A stretch of 53,318 nt of DNA. It comes from a virus. The DNA is taken from positions 1 to 53,318 of IMG/VR virus record IMGVR_UViG_3300043803_001519, one strand, 5' to 3'. Below are positions 1-7,403 of the stretch, piece by piece. How positions within the stretch are numbered: position 1 is the first letter of the stretch; each line of letters starts with the position of its first letter. The notes beneath the pieces were generated by a model that was not told where the DNA came from, did no database searches, and was given only the letters and a program-made list of their open reading frames with translations. The translations under genes were made by a program, and so were the position numbers.

Positions 1-1
1 A

Positions 2-298
2 CTCGAGATCAACCCCTGGGGGTATATAGACCCACCAATTCTGGTGACCGCTTCGACGTGCTCACTCTGCCAGGCCTTTTATCAACCTTTCAACGAATAT
101 GATGATGACCCTTGCCAGAAGTGCCCGCTTTACCAGGCTCGTGGGAATATTCCTTGCGATGCCGAGCGGGATGACGAAGAGCTCGCCCCGTATTACGAGT
201 TCTTCCAGGGAGACGAGACTCCAGAGCCCATGATTTCCTGGCTCCGCAAGACCCTTGACTTCGTCACTGAGCAACAGCGCAACAAGGAATCCCGCTGA
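2..298 (+). CDS. Cys-rich small protein, 5' end outside window
   Basis: The reading frame is open from the first bases of the window. An internal GTG at 44 could start an 84-residue protein, but no Shine-Dalgarno sequence lies at a suitable distance, and the upstream codons (INPWGYIDPPI) look coding, so the true start is probably outside. Two CxxC pairs and one further Cys (CSLC, CQKC, then a Cys about 9 residues on) suggest a small metal-binding fold. The C-terminal half is acidic. I do not recognise the family. The last codons carry an 8-bp-phased GTCAC/GCAAC array, and the stop overlaps the next start (TGATG). Confidence 0.6.
   Translation, partial: LEINPWGYIDPPILVTASTCSLCQAFYQPFNEYDDDPCQKCPLYQARGNIPCDAERDDEELAPYYEFFQGDETPEPMISWLRKTLDFVTEQQRNKESR
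263..283 (+). repeat. 8-bp-phased pentamer array 1
   Basis: The sequence reads GTCAC-TGA-GCAAC-AGC-GCAAC, three G(T/C)(C/A)AC pentamers exactly 8 bp apart. It sits directly before the AAGGA ribosome binding site of the gene starting at 298. It belongs to the dispersed family described in the findings. Confidence 0.6.
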
Positions 299-498
299 TG
301 AGCAACGAGTTCTTCGCCACCATCATGACAACCATCGTCGTCACTGGCGCTTGCATCGTTTACGGGGCATTCATCCTGATTGCCACCCAAGCCGACATCG
401 CCGAAAACTGCGAGCGCTACGGCGCCTTCTACGTCAACGACGACCGCTACGAGTGCCGGCCGGCGACGTTCAACCAGCCGCAAGGGGAGACGCCATGA
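298..498 (+). CDS. small single-pass membrane protein
   Basis: A 66-residue protein with one strongly hydrophobic segment at about residues 7-30, followed by a polar tail with two Cys (near residues 38 and 53). The ATG overlaps the preceding stop and AAGGA lies 9 bases upstream. Topology is probably N-in or signal-anchor. Function is unknown. It could be an envelope-acting early protein; holin is possible in principle, but the gene lies far from the lysis cassette on the opposite strand, so I do not call it one. Confidence 0.6.
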   Translation: MSNEFFATIMTTIVVTGACIVYGAFILIATQADIAENCERYGAFYVNDDRYECRPATFNQPQGETP

Positions 499-773
499 CC
501 ACCGTAGGCAAGATCGAGCAGTTGGCGAATGGCACGATACAGGACGCCCAGACCGTACCAGTGTCCGTGCTGGCCGAGCGCGACGCCTTGCGCGCCGAGG
601 TCGGGCGGCTGCGTAACTGCGTCACGAATCTCCGGGAGCTGCTCCTCCACATGCCACCCCCTGCGTCGATCCGCGACAGCAGCCACCCCCGGCACGGCGA
701 CTACTACGACGAGGACTACGCCTACTGGTACTACGGTGAGCGCCTCGACGCCCTTGACGAGGTCAACGTATGA
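495..773 (+). CDS. unknown protein with coiled coil
   Basis: The ATG at 495 overlaps the preceding stop (ATGA) and has GGGGAG upstream. The 92-residue product has a leucine-heptad segment at roughly residues 20-50 (VLAERDALRAEVGRL) and a Tyr/Asp-rich C-terminus. This resembles short coiled-coil accessory proteins common in phage early regions. No function is assigned. A GTAAC-TGC-GTCAC phased pair lies inside the gene. Confidence 0.55.
   Translation: MTTVGKIEQLANGTIQDAQTVPVSVLAERDALRAEVGRLRNCVTNLRELLLHMPPPASIRDSSHPRHGDYYDEDYAYWYYGERLDALDEVNV
613..625 (+). repeat. 8-bp-phased pentamer pair 2
   Basis: GTAAC-TGC-GTCAC inside the coding sequence of the 495-773 gene. The two pentamers have the same 8-bp pitch as the other arrays. 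Confidence 0.45.
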
Positions 774-862
774 AGGCCATCGGCGGCATCCTGTGGGGGC
801 TCTTGCTCTCCACTATCATCATCACATTCTTGAGCGCACTCGCGAGGATTCTCATCTCGTGA
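770..862 (+). CDS. 30-residue membrane miniprotein
   Basis: The ATG at 770 overlaps the preceding stop (ATGA), and the frame closes with TGA at 860-862. The product is almost entirely one hydrophobic helix (ILWGLLLSTIIITFLSALA) with a Lys near the N-terminus and an Arg after the helix. Translational coupling and composition support it as a real gene despite its size. A small inner-membrane effector or holin-like peptide is possible, but only the membrane segment is visible. Confidence 0.5.
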   Translation: MKAIGGILWGLLLSTIIITFLSALARILIS

Positions 863-864
863 CC

Positions 865-1107
865 ATGAAACTCTGGTTACTCAAGCCTCTCAGCGAGAAG
901 CCCTGGGTCCCCTGGTACGACAAGTGCTTCGGTATGGTCGTCCGGGCTGCCACTGAGCCCGAGGCCCGCCGCTGGGCCAGTATGTACGGCGGTGACGAGG
1001 GCGAGGAACCCTGGCTCAACTCCAGCGACAGTACCTGCGTCGAGCTCCTCGCCGACTACCACGGCGCCGAACCTGGCCCAATCCTCATCGACATCCACTC
1101 CGCATGA
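865..1107 (+). CDS. unknown small protein
   Basis: The ATG at 865 follows the previous stop by two bases, and the stop overlaps the next start (ATGA). The 80-residue product is rich in Trp and Pro at the N-terminus (WLLKPLSEKPWVPWYDK). It resembles small phage proteins that begin with this WLL...PW pattern, but the family is not known to me. No membrane segment is present. Confidence 0.6.
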   Translation: MKLWLLKPLSEKPWVPWYDKCFGMVVRAATEPEARRWASMYGGDEGEEPWLNSSDSTCVELLADYHGAEPGPILIDIHSA

Positions 1108-1328
1108 ACGCCGACAACTACGTCTACGTCGACGAGAGCGGGCCAGCCATTGCGGTCTACGCAGCCAGCGGGGAGGTCCCGGCTCGCGTGTTCGTCGTCG
1201 GGGAAGAGAACCGCCAGTACGAGCAAGACCAGGTCTTCGAGGACATCCACGATGCCCGCCGCTATGCCGAGCGTTATGCCGCCGCCCTGGCGACCACGCT
1301 CGGTTGCGACTGGGGCACTAACTACTAG
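1104..1328 (+). CDS. unknown small protein
   Basis: A 74-residue soluble protein coupled to the previous gene by ATGA. It has a beta-rich N-terminal half (YVYVDESGPAIAVYAASG) and an amphipathic helix (DARRYAERYAAALATTL) near the C-terminus. No motif allows a functional call. The gap of about 150 bases after it suggests the end of a short operon segment. Confidence 0.6.
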   Translation: MNADNYVYVDESGPAIAVYAASGEVPARVFVVGEENRQYEQDQVFEDIHDARRYAERYAAALATTLGCDWGTNY

Positions 1329-1343
1329 GAACCGCTCGCGCGC

Positions 1344-1359
1344 CCGGAGGGCTCCGGGA
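1344..1359 (+). other. short GC hairpin in intergenic gap
   Basis: CCCGGA and TCCGGG pair around a GGGC loop 15 bases after the stop at 1328. There is no U-tract, so this is not a convincing intrinsic terminator. It may be a mild RNA-stability or pausing element. Confidence 0.3.
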
Positions 1360-1441
1360 TAAGCCCCGAACGAGCAGAGTGACTACTGAAGGTTCGCGAA
1401 CGGCGTGTCCCAGTCACGTCCGTAAGCCCTCTGGCCCGGAG

Positions 1442-1470
1442 GTGACTTAGTCACAGGGCAACCACATCAC
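1442..1470 (+). repeat. 8-bp-phased pentamer array 3
   Basis: GTGAC-TTA-GTCAC, then AGG-GCAAC, then CAC-ATCAC: four pentamers in 8-bp register. The array is followed immediately by the AAGGAGG ribosome binding site of the gene at 1482. It is intergenic and one of the longest arrays seen. Confidence 0.65.
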
Positions 1471-1481
1471 AAGGAGGCTTC

Positions 1482-1910
1482 ATGACCCAGCGCGACCCCA
1501 ACGGCATCAGCCAGCACGCGCCAGGCGCCAAACTCGACGCCGGCAAGACCCCGATCGTCAAGGGCCTCCTGGCCCAGTTCCCGCACGCCTGTACCGAAGT
1601 CGCCGAGATCTCCGCCTACGGCGCCCAGAAGTACACCTGGGGCGGCTGGCGCTCCGTGCCCGACGCGAACACGCGCTACCTCGACGCTCTTGGTCGGCAC
1701 CTCATCATGTACCTCTGCGGCGAAGACCTCGACCGCGAGTCGCAGCGCATGCACCTGGCCCACATGGCCTGGAATGCGCTTGCCGTACTCGAGCTCAGCC
1801 TCACTGAGATCGAAGAAGCCTACATTCCGGCCACTGCCCCCGACAAGATCGTCACTCAACTCGACGACAGTTGGGAGATCGTCAAGGCCACCGAGTTCCA
1901 CAACGAGTAA
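1482..1910 (+). CDS. dATP/dGTP diphosphohydrolase-like nucleotide hydrolase
   Basis: A 142-residue protein resembling the small all-helical phage family annotated as dATP/dGTP diphosphohydrolase N-terminal domain, related to MazG-type NTP hydrolases. Visible signatures are GAKLDAGK at about residues 15-22, then EVAEISAYGAQKY, a WGGW turn, RYLDALGRHL and HLAHMAWNAL. The acidic EVAE, ED and His residues fit a Mg-binding helical site. Expected role: hydrolysis of purine deoxynucleotides in nucleotide-pool remodelling. A related enzyme (MazZ) serves 2-aminoadenine synthesis, but no purZ or datZ is visible here. The start is set by AAGGAGG 4 bases upstream. Confidence 0.65.
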   Translation: MTQRDPNGISQHAPGAKLDAGKTPIVKGLLAQFPHACTEVAEISAYGAQKYTWGGWRSVPDANTRYLDALGRHLIMYLCGEDLDRESQRMHLAHMAWNALAVLELSLTEIEEAYIPATAPDKIVTQLDDSWEIVKATEFHNE

Positions 1911-1920
1911 GGAGTCCCTC

Positions 1921-2340
1921 ATGGGAGACCGTGCCCTCATCCAGTTCGTCAGTTGGCCTTCTTCCGACCCCAGCCTCATCAAGAAACGGTGCGAGGTCCA
2001 GGACGGCAGCTACAGTCCCGTCGTCTACCTCCACTGGATGGGGGAAGACGTTCCTCGCCTTCTCTCGGCGCTGCAGACCCTCATGGGGGACCGCCAGGGC
2101 GACGTCGACTACACCGCCGCCCGTTGTATCGGGCTTGCCTGCCAAAAGACTCCCGGCAACCTGAGCGTAGGTGTTTTCAACTCAGGCAACCGCGTCTGGT
2201 GGGGCCAGGGCGACACCCACGGCGACGCCGGCGTCATCCTCGTGAACGTTCACCCCAACCACTGGTTCGAGACCCACTGCGAGGGCGGCTACATGACCCC
2301 CGAGCTCATCAAGGAGGGCATTGTCCATGGTATCGCTTGA
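1921..2340 (+). CDS. conserved-looking unknown protein
   Basis: The ATG at 1921 is preceded by AAGGAG. The 139-residue product begins MGDRALIQFVS and has aromatic-rich stretches (SPVVYLHWMGE, NRVWWGQGDTHGD, VHPNHWFETH). The pattern is typical of a compact globular phage protein, but no fold is recognised. It sits between a nucleotide hydrolase and a run of coupled genes, and its stop is 14 bases downstream of the next start. Confidence 0.6.
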   Translation: MGDRALIQFVSWPSSDPSLIKKRCEVQDGSYSPVVYLHWMGEDVPRLLSALQTLMGDRQGDVDYTAARCIGLACQKTPGNLSVGVFNSGNRVWWGQGDTHGDAGVILVNVHPNHWFETHCEGGYMTPELIKEGIVHGIA

Positions 2341-2752
2341 GCCCAACCTGCCCACGATGCTCATTGCCGCCATGCGGAAGTACGGCATCGCCCGCATCGA
2401 AGTCGAGTACAGCGGCTACGGCGACAGCGGCCAGATCGATTACGTCTACTTCTACGGCACCGGCGGCAAGGACTTCGATGCTACCGGCCTCACGGTCCCC
2501 GGCTACCAGAAGAATTACGACTGGCAGACCAAAGATTACATCGTCCACAAGGAGGACTACCTTACCGAGCTTGCCCAGGACGTCGTCTGGTATTGGCTCG
2601 AAGAGGCCCACGGCGGCTGGGAAATCGACGAGGGCTCCGACGGCAAGTACGCGCTCACCCTCGACGAGAACGTTCTTGCCGTCGCTAACACGCACAACAA
2701 CCACTTTACCCAGACCGACACGGAAGAGTCCGATTTCGAGGTGACGCCATGA
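2327..2752 (+). CDS. unknown acidic protein (GYGDSGQI motif)
   Basis: The start chosen is ATG 2327 because AAGGAGG lies 9 bases upstream; a TTG at 2321 is less likely. The 141-residue, very acidic protein contains EVEYSGYGDSGQIDYVYF, which resembles the DUF6878 group from memory; this assignment is tentative. It overlaps the preceding gene by 14 bases and is coupled to the next by ATGA. Confidence 0.6.
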   Translation: MVSLEPNLPTMLIAAMRKYGIARIEVEYSGYGDSGQIDYVYFYGTGGKDFDATGLTVPGYQKNYDWQTKDYIVHKEDYLTELAQDVVWYWLEEAHGGWEIDEGSDGKYALTLDENVLAVANTHNNHFTQTDTEESDFEVTP

Positions 2753-3966
2753 TCAGCTTCACGACGCCTGGTCTCATCGACATGCGGGCGTTCACGCACT
2801 TCGGTGTGAACGCCAAGGAGAACACCAACCCCATCGGCTACTTCGGCACCGGCCTCAAGTACGCCCTGGCGGTCCTGGCCCGGCACGACGCCCGCGTTAC
2901 CATCAACCGCGGCGGCCAGGATTACACGCTCCGCGTCCGCCCCGGCAACATGCGCGGCAAGGAGTTCTCGTTCATCGACCTCGTCAGCGGCGACGAGGTC
3001 ATCGAGTTGCCGTTCACCACTGAGCTCGGCAAGAACTGGGAGCTCTGGATGGCGTTCCGGGAGCTCTACTCGAACACCCTCGACGAGAACGGCATGGTTC
3101 TCGAAAAGATGCCGAGTGTTGACGAGTCCAACGTGACGGTCATCGTCGTCGACCACCCCGAGTTCGATGCGATCTGGGCCGAGAAGGGCGAGTACTTCCT
3201 TGATACGAAGGGTCGCACTCCGCTCGCCAGACTCAAGGATATCGAGATCTACCGCCGTTGCACTGCTCAAGGCGCCATCTTCATGCAGGGGATCCGCGTC
3301 GGCACCACCGACGGCGACTCCCTCTTCACCTACAACCTCACGAAGAACAAGCGTCTTACCGAAGATCGCGCGCTCGCCGACGACTCGGCTTTCCGTATGA
3401 CCATCGTCGGCCAGCTCCGCGAACTCGATAGCACGCACGAGAAGTTTCTTCGTGAGATCCTCGTCGCCCCTTCGCGGAGCTATGAGGGCCGACTTGATCA
3501 CCGCTTCGGCCTCAACTACGACAAGGCGACAGACTTCTACAATGGCTTCGTCTCCAACCTCGTTCGTGATCGCGTTGCGGGCCTCAACCCGACCCTGGCG
3601 GGCTACGTCAGGCTCTACAACATCGATGGCGGGGTCGCCCCTGACGAGGTCCAGCCCAGCGAGCTCGATACCAGGCGGCTCACCAAGGCCATCTCTTTCT
3701 GCAAGTCCCTCGGCTTCCTGGTCGACAAGTACCCCATCAGGGTTTTTGCCCCGGGGGACTCCAGTCTGCTTGGCATGGCCATCGACGGCCAGATCTGGGT
3801 CTCGGCCCAGAGTTTCCGCCAGGGCACCAAGAACCTGGCCGGTACCCTGATCGAGGAGTACATCCACCTCGAGCATGGGCTCCAGGACGAGACCCGCGGC
3901 CTGCAGAACTTCCTGGTCGACACCGTCGTCTCCTTCGGTGAGCGCATCATCGGGGAGCCCCTGTGA
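2749..3966 (+). CDS. GHKL-type ATP-binding protein
   Basis: A 405-residue protein. The N-terminal region carries a Bergerat-like glycine motif (IGYFGTGLKYAL, about residues 29-40) after an Asn/Glu-containing segment, as in the GHKL/HATPase fold of HSP90, MutL, gyrase and histidine kinases. No dimerization/phosphoacceptor or transducer domain is apparent. Near the C-terminus, LIEEYIHLEHG (about residues 366-376) resembles a metallopeptidase-type helix with the first His replaced by Glu. Phage proteins of this general layout exist but their role is not established to my knowledge. It is coupled to both neighbours by ATGA. Confidence 0.55.
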   Translation: MISFTTPGLIDMRAFTHFGVNAKENTNPIGYFGTGLKYALAVLARHDARVTINRGGQDYTLRVRPGNMRGKEFSFIDLVSGDEVIELPFTTELGKNWELWMAFRELYSNTLDENGMVLEKMPSVDESNVTVIVVDHPEFDAIWAEKGEYFLDTKGRTPLARLKDIEIYRRCTAQGAIFMQGIRVGTTDGDSLFTYNLTKNKRLTEDRALADDSAFRMTIVGQLRELDSTHEKFLREILVAPSRSYEGRLDHRFGLNYDKATDFYNGFVSNLVRDRVAGLNPTLAGYVRLYNIDGGVAPDEVQPSELDTRRLTKAISFCKSLGFLVDKYPIRVFAPGDSSLLGMAIDGQIWVSAQSFRQGTKNLAGTLIEEYIHLEHGLQDETRGLQNFLVDTVVSFGERIIGEPL

Positions 3967-4163
3967 AAGAAAGCGTGGAGGCCGTCACCCTTCGGTTGCG
4001 CCAGGAAGGCCGCACCGACGACTACATCGCGTCTTACCTGAGAGGCTACTTCTCCGATGCCCTCTTCGCGCCGCCTTCTCGCCCCCCACCGGCCTCCAAG
4101 GTTTCACGCAAGAAAGGCTCGGCTGCGGAAGGCCGGGATACTGATCCGGGTCTTCCGGGTTAG
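3963..4163 (+). CDS. unknown small protein
   Basis: A 66-residue protein starting with ATGA overlap to the preceding gene. The N-terminal 35 residues form a plausible helical unit (VEAVTLRLRQEGRTDDYIASYL). The rest is Pro/Lys-rich and may be unstructured. A second frame (4057-4575) overlaps its 3' end, so the exact 3' boundary or a frameshift here is uncertain. Confidence 0.5.
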   Translation: MKESVEAVTLRLRQEGRTDDYIASYLRGYFSDALFAPPSRPPPASKVSRKKGSAAEGRDTDPGLPG

Positions 4164-4575
4164 CCGCTACGAGATCTTCGTCCACGGTGTCCTGGTCGTC
4201 TCCCGGCTGCACCGTATCCCCCACCACAAGGTGGAGTCACTTCGTCCGGTCGTGATCCTCTGGGGCAAGGCGCTCCAGGAGGCCGAGCGCATTCATGCCC
4301 TACTTCGGCAGTGGCACAACATCAACAGGGGTATGTATGGTGCTGTTACGTGGAAAGTACCTCGTTCTGGCTGCCGAGCTGACGGCGCTTATTGCGCTAC
4401 AGGTGGTCTATCTGGTAAAACGCCGGCGCAAGAAGCCGCGCGGGGGGACTGCCCATTCTGTCAACGGGCAGCCGGTCGTCTCCGCGCAATCGCTGAACTC
4501 CCAGTCGCCCCGCCGGTCCGAGGAGCCCGAATTCCGTTATACGCCTCCGCCTGCGGCAGCCCCGCCTACGACTGA
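4057..4575 (+). CDS. possible overlapping gene or frameshifted segment
   Basis: This frame contains a convincing stretch from about 4130 to 4330 (VSRYEIFVHGVLVVSRLHRI, then VVILWGKALQEAERIHALL) not covered by another gene. The only start upstream is ATG 4057, inside the preceding gene. After about 4335 the composition becomes erratic, where the membrane protein at 4337 begins in another frame. Either two genes overlap heavily, or an indel separates the good segment from its true end. Confidence 0.35.
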   Translation: MPSSRRLLAPHRPPRFHARKARLRKAGILIRVFRVSRYEIFVHGVLVVSRLHRIPHHKVESLRPVVILWGKALQEAERIHALLRQWHNINRGMYGAVTWKVPRSGCRADGAYCATGGLSGKTPAQEAARGDCPFCQRAAGRLRAIAELPVAPPVRGARIPLYASACGSPAYD

Positions 4576-4579
4576 GTAG
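4337..4579 (+). CDS. single-pass membrane protein with Pro-rich tail
   Basis: ATG 4337 was chosen because AGGGG lies 6 bases upstream. The 80-residue product has one hydrophobic segment (about residues 8-26), then a strongly basic stop-transfer (KRRRKKPR), then a Ser/Pro/Ala-rich tail ending in TPPPAAAPPTTE. The layout suggests an inner-membrane protein with a cytoplasmic or linker-like tail. Function is unknown. Confidence 0.5.
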   Translation: MVLLRGKYLVLAAELTALIALQVVYLVKRRRKKPRGGTAHSVNGQPVVSAQSLNSQSPRRSEEPEFRYTPPPAAAPPTTE

Positions 4580-4662
4580 GGTGGATCGCCTGTGAGAACC
4601 AACCCGAACATCCTTCCTGGCACAGGGCCAGGGCCGGGACTTGCCTTCCAGAAAGACAAGGG

Positions 4663-7020
4663 ATGAGATTCGATTTTCTCTCGGCGGCCCTGCCGCTGAC
4701 CAAGGCCTTCAACCTGCGTGACGACGGGACCTACGAGTCCCAGGCCTACCCGCTGGTCCGGAACATGACTTCGACCTCGGTCGAGGCCGCCGGTCCTGCG
4801 GAGCTGCTCCAGGCGATCCAGGAACACGGCGCCTCCGGCAACTGTCTGCTCAAGGGGCTCCTCAAGGACCCCATCAGCAACCAGTCCCGGGCCGGCATGA
4901 CCGACCCTCGGACACCTACTCACTGGATCGTCTTTGACCTCGACCGGATCGCCGGCGCCTTCGCCAGCGCCGAGGCGTTCATTGCCGCCCTGCCTCCGGC
5001 GTTCCACGACGTCACCTACATCCACCAGTACTCGGCGTCCTACGGCATTACCAAGACCACCTACCGGGCCCATCTCTTCTTCCTCCTGGCCCGTCCTGTC
5101 TCGCCGCTTGTCCTCAAGGAGTGGTTCGCCGGGCTCTGCTACCACACTGAGCCACTGCGTCACTTGGTCACGTTGAGCACGAACAACCTCGCGCTCAGCC
5201 TGCCGGTCGACCACACCGTGGCCCAGAACGACAAGCTGATCTACATCGCTCCGCCCGACTGCCGCAACTTCACTGACCCCGTCACCGAGCGGCTGTCCCT
5301 CGTGGCCAAGGGCGCTGACTTCGTCCAGTACGACTTCCCCGCCCTGGTCCCGTCGCTCTCCGCGGCCCACGACGAGCTCCTCGCCGAGCTGCGCGAGAAG
5401 GCGGGGCTCCCGGCGCGCAAGCCGAAGCTTAAGCTCCTGAACGGCGAGGAAGTCCTGACGAACCCGGACGGCGTAGTCGTCACCGACATCAAGGAGCAGA
5501 ACGGCTACATCCGCCTCAACCTCAACGGTGGCGACTCCTGGGCCTACTTCTTCGACCCGGAGAACCCGCGCCTCGTCAAGAACTTCAAGGGGGAGCCGAA
5601 CCTGCTCCTGACCGACATCGCCCCGGACCTGTACCGCAAGGCGCGCGACATGATGCCGGCGCCGACCAAGAAGACCTCGTACGTCTTCCGTGACCCGGCG
5701 TCCGATCAGTGGTACGCCGGCGTCTACGACCCGTACCTCCGGGCCTGGGAGCTGCTGGCTCCCATCGGCAGCTACGAGAAGATCAAGGCGTTCTTCGCCA
5801 CCCGCGGCGGCATTGCCCCGGACGCCGAGCAGATCCCGGACTGGGACTACGAGTTCCGCCCGTACGAAGACGAGGTCTGCGACCCGCCGCGGAAGTTCGT
5901 CAACCGCTTCCAGCCGACTGACTTCATGCGGCTCGCTCCCAGGAACAACACTTTGCCGGCAACTGCCGCCAAGATCCTCAAGAGCGTCGTCGGCGGGGAC
6001 GAAATCGTCATGGACGCCCTCATCAACTGGCTCGCGTGCATCTTCCAGTACCGCACCAAGATCGGCACGGCCTGGGTCCTGTCCGGCGTCCAGGGCACCG
6101 GCAAGGGCCTGCTGATCCACGAGCTGCTGCGCCCGCTTTTCGGCCCTACCTGCGTGGCCAAGCAGCTCCACCACTTCTCGGACCAGTTCAACGCCTTCCT
6201 CGAGACGTCCCTCATCGTCAACGTCGACGAGGTGCGGCTCGACTCCTCCCGCGGCGAGTCGGCCAAGCTCCTGGCCATGGTGAAGAACCTCATCACCGAG
6301 CCTACGGTCGACATCCGGTCGATGCGCCAGAACAGCCGCCAGGCCAAGTCGTACTCGAACTTCATCTTCACGTCGAACGACTACGACGCGATGCGCATCG
6401 ACCGCACCGACCGCCGCTTCAACATCGCGCCGCGCCAGGAGACCCCGATCTCCGTCACCCAGGCCGAGGTCGACGCCCTCAAGCTCGAGCTCTTTGACTT
6501 CGCCGGGTTCCTTGCTTCCTACCCGGCGGACCTCGACCGGGCCCGGCGCCCCATCGAGACGGAGGCCAAGGAAATCATGCGCAAGCACGGGCTCGACAGC
6601 GTCGAGCAGCTCGTCGACGCCGTCCTCGGCGGCGACCTGTCCTTCGTCATCCGCATGCTCTCCTTCGGGATGGACTTCCGCGAGTCCGGCGTCTGGGTCG
6701 AGGTCGACAAGGTCGTCCGCAGATGGGCCGAGGCTGCCAACACCGGCAAGGTGTGCGTCATCCGCCGCCGCGATCTCTACATGCTGTACCGCTACGGCTA
6801 CGACGCGAACGCGAAGCCGCAGAGGTTCAACCGCATGCTCGAACACAAGAACTTCCCGCCCGTCAGCCAGTGGCTCGACGAGCTGTCTGGCCGCTACGTG
6901 CTGGGCACCGTCACGGTGTGGAAGTGCGATCCCGAAGTCCTGCAGGAGTACGCCAGCTCGAAGGAAGAGGACACCAAGCCTGCCACCATCGTCCAGTTTC
7001 CCCGCGCTGCATCCGAATGA
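4663..7020 (+). CDS. primase-helicase (PrimPol + SF3-type ATPase)
   Basis: A 785-residue replication protein. The N-terminal part looks like an archaeo-eukaryotic primase (PrimPol) core: FDLD with candidate metal ligands Asp92 and Asp94, a His in TYRAHLFF at about 137, and a third acidic candidate near PVDHT (about 183). The C-terminal half is a superfamily 3-like ATPase of the phage DUF5906/NrS-1 type: Walker A GVQGTGKG (475-482), Walker B LIVNVDEV, sensor FIFTSNDYD and arginine finger DRTDRRF. Expected role: origin or fork unwinding and primer synthesis, possibly DNA synthesis. GACAAGGG lies just upstream of the ATG. A phased pentamer array is embedded at 5143-5171. Confidence 0.8.
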   Translation: MRFDFLSAALPLTKAFNLRDDGTYESQAYPLVRNMTSTSVEAAGPAELLQAIQEHGASGNCLLKGLLKDPISNQSRAGMTDPRTPTHWIVFDLDRIAGAFASAEAFIAALPPAFHDVTYIHQYSASYGITKTTYRAHLFFLLARPVSPLVLKEWFAGLCYHTEPLRHLVTLSTNNLALSLPVDHTVAQNDKLIYIAPPDCRNFTDPVTERLSLVAKGADFVQYDFPALVPSLSAAHDELLAELREKAGLPARKPKLKLLNGEEVLTNPDGVVVTDIKEQNGYIRLNLNGGDSWAYFFDPENPRLVKNFKGEPNLLLTDIAPDLYRKARDMMPAPTKKTSYVFRDPASDQWYAGVYDPYLRAWELLAPIGSYEKIKAFFATRGGIAPDAEQIPDWDYEFRPYEDEVCDPPRKFVNRFQPTDFMRLAPRNNTLPATAAKILKSVVGGDEIVMDALINWLACIFQYRTKIGTAWVLSGVQGTGKGLLIHELLRPLFGPTCVAKQLHHFSDQFNAFLETSLIVNVDEVRLDSSRGESAKLLAMVKNLITEPTVDIRSMRQNSRQAKSYSNFIFTSNDYDAMRIDRTDRRFNIAPRQETPISVTQAEVDALKLELFDFAGFLASYPADLDRARRPIETEAKEIMRKHGLDSVEQLVDAVLGGDLSFVIRMLSFGMDFRESGVWVEVDKVVRRWAEAANTGKVCVIRRRDLYMLYRYGYDANAKPQRFNRMLEHKNFPPVSQWLDELSGRYVLGTVTVWKCDPEVLQEYASSKEEDTKPATIVQFPRAASE
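5143..5171 (+). repeat. 8-bp-phased pentamer array 4 (inside primase-helicase)
   Basis: CACAC-TGA-GCCAC, then TGC-GTCAC, then TTG-GTCAC: four pentamers in strict 8-bp register within a coding sequence (encoding TEPLRHLV). Confidence 0.6.
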
Positions 7021-7403
7021 CCCCCGTTGAGCCAGAGACCAACCTCATCCAGCTCGCCGCTTCCGGCGACCACCCAGTCGTGGACATGTCCGTCTACTGC
7101 ACTTCCGTGATCTACGGATCGTGCGTGATGGTCACACCCCAGGCCACGGCCGCTACGATTCGCGAGCGCCGCGACTCGCTACTCACCAGCATGTCAGCGG
7201 CAATCTCGCACGCACTCAACGACACCAAGGGCGAGATCATATCGATCTCGTTCAAGCACAGCGTCAAGTACGGCCGCGCCAAGGACGCTCGCGCCGTGCG
7301 CGACGTCGTCGCGTACCCACGCCACAAGCACGGCACCGGCAAGCCTTACGTCCTGCTCTGCGAGCCAGGCTGGCTGCCCGATGACGGGGAGGTAATCCAT
7401 TGA
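7017..7403 (+). CDS. unknown protein in replication operon
   Basis: The ATG at 7017 overlaps the primase-helicase stop (ATGA), and the gene's own stop overlaps the next start. The 128-residue product shows a mixed alpha/beta pattern with a basic segment (KHSVKYGRAKDARAVRD). No catalytic motif is recognised. Tight coupling between the primase-helicase and the nuclease suggests a replication- or recombination-linked role (inference). Confidence 0.6.
   Translation: MTPVEPETNLIQLAASGDHPVVDMSVYCTSVIYGSCVMVTPQATAATIRERRDSLLTSMSAAISHALNDTKGEIISISFKHSVKYGRAKDARAVRDVVAYPRHKHGTGKPYVLLCEPGWLPDDGEVIH

Noticed and set aside
298-862. Holin genes among the small membrane proteins at 298 and 770
   Set aside because: They lie in the early arm on the opposite strand from the endolysin/spanin cassette; size and topology alone are not enough.
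1329-1481. tRNA or small RNA gene in the gap
   Set aside because: Only a short 6-bp hairpin and the phased array were seen; there is no cloverleaf, CCA end or T-loop sequence.
1482-1910. Evidence that the phage has 2-aminoadenine DNA
   Set aside because: Only one candidate enzyme is present; purZ, datZ and the matching polymerase were not found in the window.
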